From NCBI GenBank assembly GCA_905397405.1, contig CAJPVJ010000542.1, forward strand, positions 1 to 23,422: 23,422 bases of DNA. The letters run 5' to 3'. The DNA is from Oppiella nova (Eukaryota; Arthropoda; Arachnida; Sarcoptiformes; Oppiidae). This document shows, piece by piece, positions 21,001 through 23,422 of the stretch. Under the pieces are notes generated by a model. It saw only the letters and a program-made list of their open reading frames with translations, did no database searches and had not been told where the DNA came from. Each line of letters opens with the position of its first letter. Within the stretch, counting starts at the first letter, position 1. The translations under genes were made by a program, and so were the position numbers.

Positions 21001-22754
21001 AAATATACATAACTTTTTATATGTTGTATACCAGTGAAGGAGATATTGCAAAGAATGGTATGTTTTCAAGTGATAAGCGGTGATAATGCACTCATACAGT
21101 GATCACTTCTAACAGTGAGATAAAACGTCTGCCAAAACGTTGTTTGCAATTCTCGATAAGAGTCTAATCAAAGGTTAGTTTAGTTAGAGTTTTAGTTAGA
21201 GATATATCGGCGGTGGTCATCACCACAACCAACAAGTCTTCAAGAATTGCTTCAAACACAACAAAAACACGCATTTGTTTCACATATTTATGAAAGTTTA
21301 ATGTTTGACAAAGTTTTGAAAATTTAATCTCTTTTATACAACAAATATTATCATCATTTTTGAGCTTTTTGTCTATCATTTTCATAATTTCATTATTATT
21401 ATAATTATTGATTAATTATCATTATTAATAAGTTTTTGGTTAATTTGTATTTAATTTGTAAAACCCTTTTGTGTGTTGGAATGAGGGGTGAAATGAGGAT
21501 TCAATCATTTTATATAATACTTTACTTTAATATTAATAAATACGTGACAGCATTATAACTGATTATTATTGGGATGTCTTTTCAAATAGCGGTTCAATCG
21601 GTAATAACTTTTTTGATCTGGAATTCAATTTTTACTATTGAATGCATACGATTCACACATTATAATACATTCAATACAAACACACATACAATTTGTTTCA
21701 ATAATTACTGTTAAATAATCAACAAATATGTGATGCTTTCGTTTCGAGAAGTTCATGAAAAATTAGCTTTTGTTTCAATAATTTATTCAAACATTTTCGC
21801 TTTCAGGTCATTATCTATTTTAATCATTTTTCTTAATCAATCGATTTTTACTATCAATTCATTATAACGGAATCAATGCCTAAATTATTAAGATTTTAGA
21901 AAATACTAATAATACGACAATTTTTGTATAATTTTCACTCTTTCAACGAGCGATTAATATTTGAATTGAAAGCTAATTTGAATCTTGAAATTAAAGTTTT
22001 AATTACTTTGTTATACAGTTTTATAAATTTAAGACTAAACAAAACAAACGAATGATGAGTTTTTTATTTAATTTTCATGTGTTTTTTCGATCGGTTTCCG
22101 AAAAAAATATATATATTATCGTCAATAACACAAAACTGAGTTGTTTTCAGTTTCCAACTATCAATACAAATATTTTATGTATTTTTGTGTCATTTCTCTG
22201 TGCCTCGAGAGAGTGAGAGAAATGCCAAAAAACATAAAACATTTTATGGCTTTTTATTTGACGAACGGCTCAATTGCAATAAATACTCGACACAAACACA
22301 AGATTATAATAAAATCAAAGATTTCTTCGAAATACTAGACATTTTTTGGACATTTTTTATATTATATAACAAAACATTAAATTTTTCTGTTTTTATTTAA
22401 CAATTTGTATTATAACTTTAAAAAAGCTGTTTTTTATTTATAATCTCTAAATTGATCGCATATTTTCAATAATAATCAAATCAATCAATTAATTGATAAG
22501 AAATAATAGCTTTTATTTCTTAATTATTATTTTTGTTACCATTATTTTCGATGTCGAATCTCTAATTAATTAAATTAATTTAAAAAATCTCAATGTATTT
22601 GTATTAAGAATTTCCAAACAAATTACAAAACGTGTAAAAAGTTATTCAGGTTTAAAGTCCGCTTTAAGACAACTCTTCTATATTTTTATTCATGTATTTG
22701 TCTTTTCATTGGATTTTAAATTAAAAATCTCTAATCATATATAAAAAGTCTCTT
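21001..22754. other. AT-rich intergenic DNA
   Basis: I see no gene here. An ATG at 21055-21057 is followed directly by GTATGT, a donor-like sequence, which is the only hint of an exon border. A short stem GTGGT-CATC-ACCAC lies near 21212-21225. The remainder is AT-rich with short frames. Confidence 0.5.
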
Positions 22755-22760
22755 TTTATT
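22755..22760 (-). terminator. Poly(A) signal AATAAA of the PIGK gene
   Basis: AATAAA on the minus strand lies 54 bp downstream of the PIGK stop codon at 22814-22816. The position and orientation suit cleavage and polyadenylation of that transcript and support the stop as the true end of the gene. AT-rich DNA makes chance matches common. Confidence 0.6.
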
Positions 22761-22813
22761 CAATTCTCATATTTCAATAAATTATTACAAAAAACCTATT
22801 GTTTTATCAAATG

Positions 22814-23422
22814 CTAAATCAACGCGAATGGAAAGGGATTCACGTAATGCCAGTTATGCTCCACTTGTTTCGCTTCGAGTTTGTATTCACTTCTGTTCGC
22901 ACTTTTGTCGCCACTCTTATCATCACTGGTTATATGGATTGTCTGGACGCGCGTCGAGTGATCACTACTGATGAGGTCAATGGCGGCCACATTGCCGAAG
23001 AAGTCATTGAGCGGCACTTTATTCGCGTCGCGATTATAGTGCTCTGTATTGACACTAACCGTCGAAATGCAGACCCGTTTGGGACAGACAGCCATAAACT
23101 GTCCCAACGTTTTCTGACTATTGATCTGCACTTTCTCGAGGAATTCGAGCGCATAATACGTGTACCGATCGATGACATACACCCCTATCGTGGGGTCGCC
23201 GTGATGTGAGAGCGAGTCCTCACCCACTTTGGAGCTCCCGATCGACAGTATGTTCGGTGAGTAGATCTTCTGGGAGAGTGACTCCGCCTGACACGTGTCC
23301 ACAATTAGCAGCACTTCGTTGTATCGTCTCTTTTGCCACATCTGCTCGAAGGCGTCGCCCAACTCGACGGATGTGATCTCTTCCGAGTCCTGAAACTTGA
23401 GGAAACCGTCGCCTCCGTGTCC
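22814..23422 (-). CDS. PIGK: GPI-anchor transamidase catalytic subunit, 3' part (runs off right edge)
   Basis: PIGK/GPI8 is the caspase-like cysteine protease of the GPI transamidase complex in the ER. It cleaves C-terminal signals and attaches GPI anchors. The minus-strand frame is open from the window edge to TAG at 22814-22816, giving 202 residues. It begins GHGGDGFLKFQDSEEITSVE, and the codon at 23362-23360 is TTG (Leu), not a start. The catalytic His is codon 23419-23417, and the catalytic Cys in IVDTCQ is codon 23293-23291. They are 42 residues apart, as in the human enzyme. Family blocks MWQKRRYNE, VGEDSLSH, DRYTYYALEFLE, CPKRVC and NDFFG follow in order. After NDFFG the tail is short and polar and ends NWHYVNPFPFALI, without the C-terminal membrane helix of the human protein. 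The N-terminal half lies outside the window. Confidence 0.96.
   Translation of the reverse strand, partial: GHGGDGFLKFQDSEEITSVELGDAFEQMWQKRRYNEVLLIVDTCQAESLSQKIYSPNILSIGSSKVGEDSLSHHGDPTIGVYVIDRYTYYALEFLEKVQINSQKTLGQFMAVCPKRVCISTVSVNTEHYNRDANKVPLNDFFGNVAAIDLISSDHSTRVQTIHITSDDKSGDKSANRSEYKLEAKQVEHNWHYVNPFPFALI

Noticed and set aside
22141-22400. Two overlapping short plus frames with Lys/Ile/Phe-rich translations
   Set aside because: Their composition is simply that of AT-rich DNA, and they lie just downstream of the PIGK poly(A) signal with no supporting signal of their own.

Overview
This is eukaryotic nuclear DNA. GC-richer, intron-bearing coding segments sit in long, very AT-rich non-coding DNA dotted with (GA)n microsatellites. 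Introns are short (64-111 bp, one of 870 bp) with GT-AG borders. Two single-copy eukaryotic genes are recognised at the edges. The compact introns, AT-rich spacers and GA repeats fit an arthropod, perhaps a mite or other chelicerate, but nothing in the window proves the clade.

Layout. 1-390 (minus): 5' part of the RNA polymerase II subunit RPB11 gene (POLR2J), three exons visible, the rest lying left of the window. 391-2200: its promoter and a mixed-composition spacer with a tandem AP-1-like repeat and a strong G-quadruplex-type tract. 2200-9660: AT-rich non-coding DNA with one GC-rich hairpin and a composite GA minisatellite. 9660-10446: exon-like and GC-rich material, then a TATA-like motif and GA tract ahead of the central gene. 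10447-13441 (plus): a complete four-exon gene for a 640-residue protein with five C2H2 zinc fingers that all carry nearly the same recognition helix. I do not recognise its orthologue. 13442-22754: 3' flank and AT-rich non-coding DNA with a pre-miRNA-sized hairpin (13940-14009), a 62-nt homopurine tract and a GC-raised island (20520-21000). 22755-23422 (minus): the 3' part of the GPI-anchor transamidase catalytic subunit gene (PIGK/GPI8), with both catalytic residues and a poly(A) signal.

The three genes belong to unrelated processes (transcription, sequence-specific gene regulation, GPI anchoring in the ER), so no shared pathway is implied. The wide empty flanks of the zinc-finger gene look like the regulatory neighbourhood of a developmental transcription factor, which is inference. 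No transposon, tRNA, rRNA, CRISPR array or viral element was recognised. The most interesting signals are the near-identical DNA-reading helices in all five fingers, the matching intron positions in fingers 1 and 5, and the hairpin at 13940-14009.
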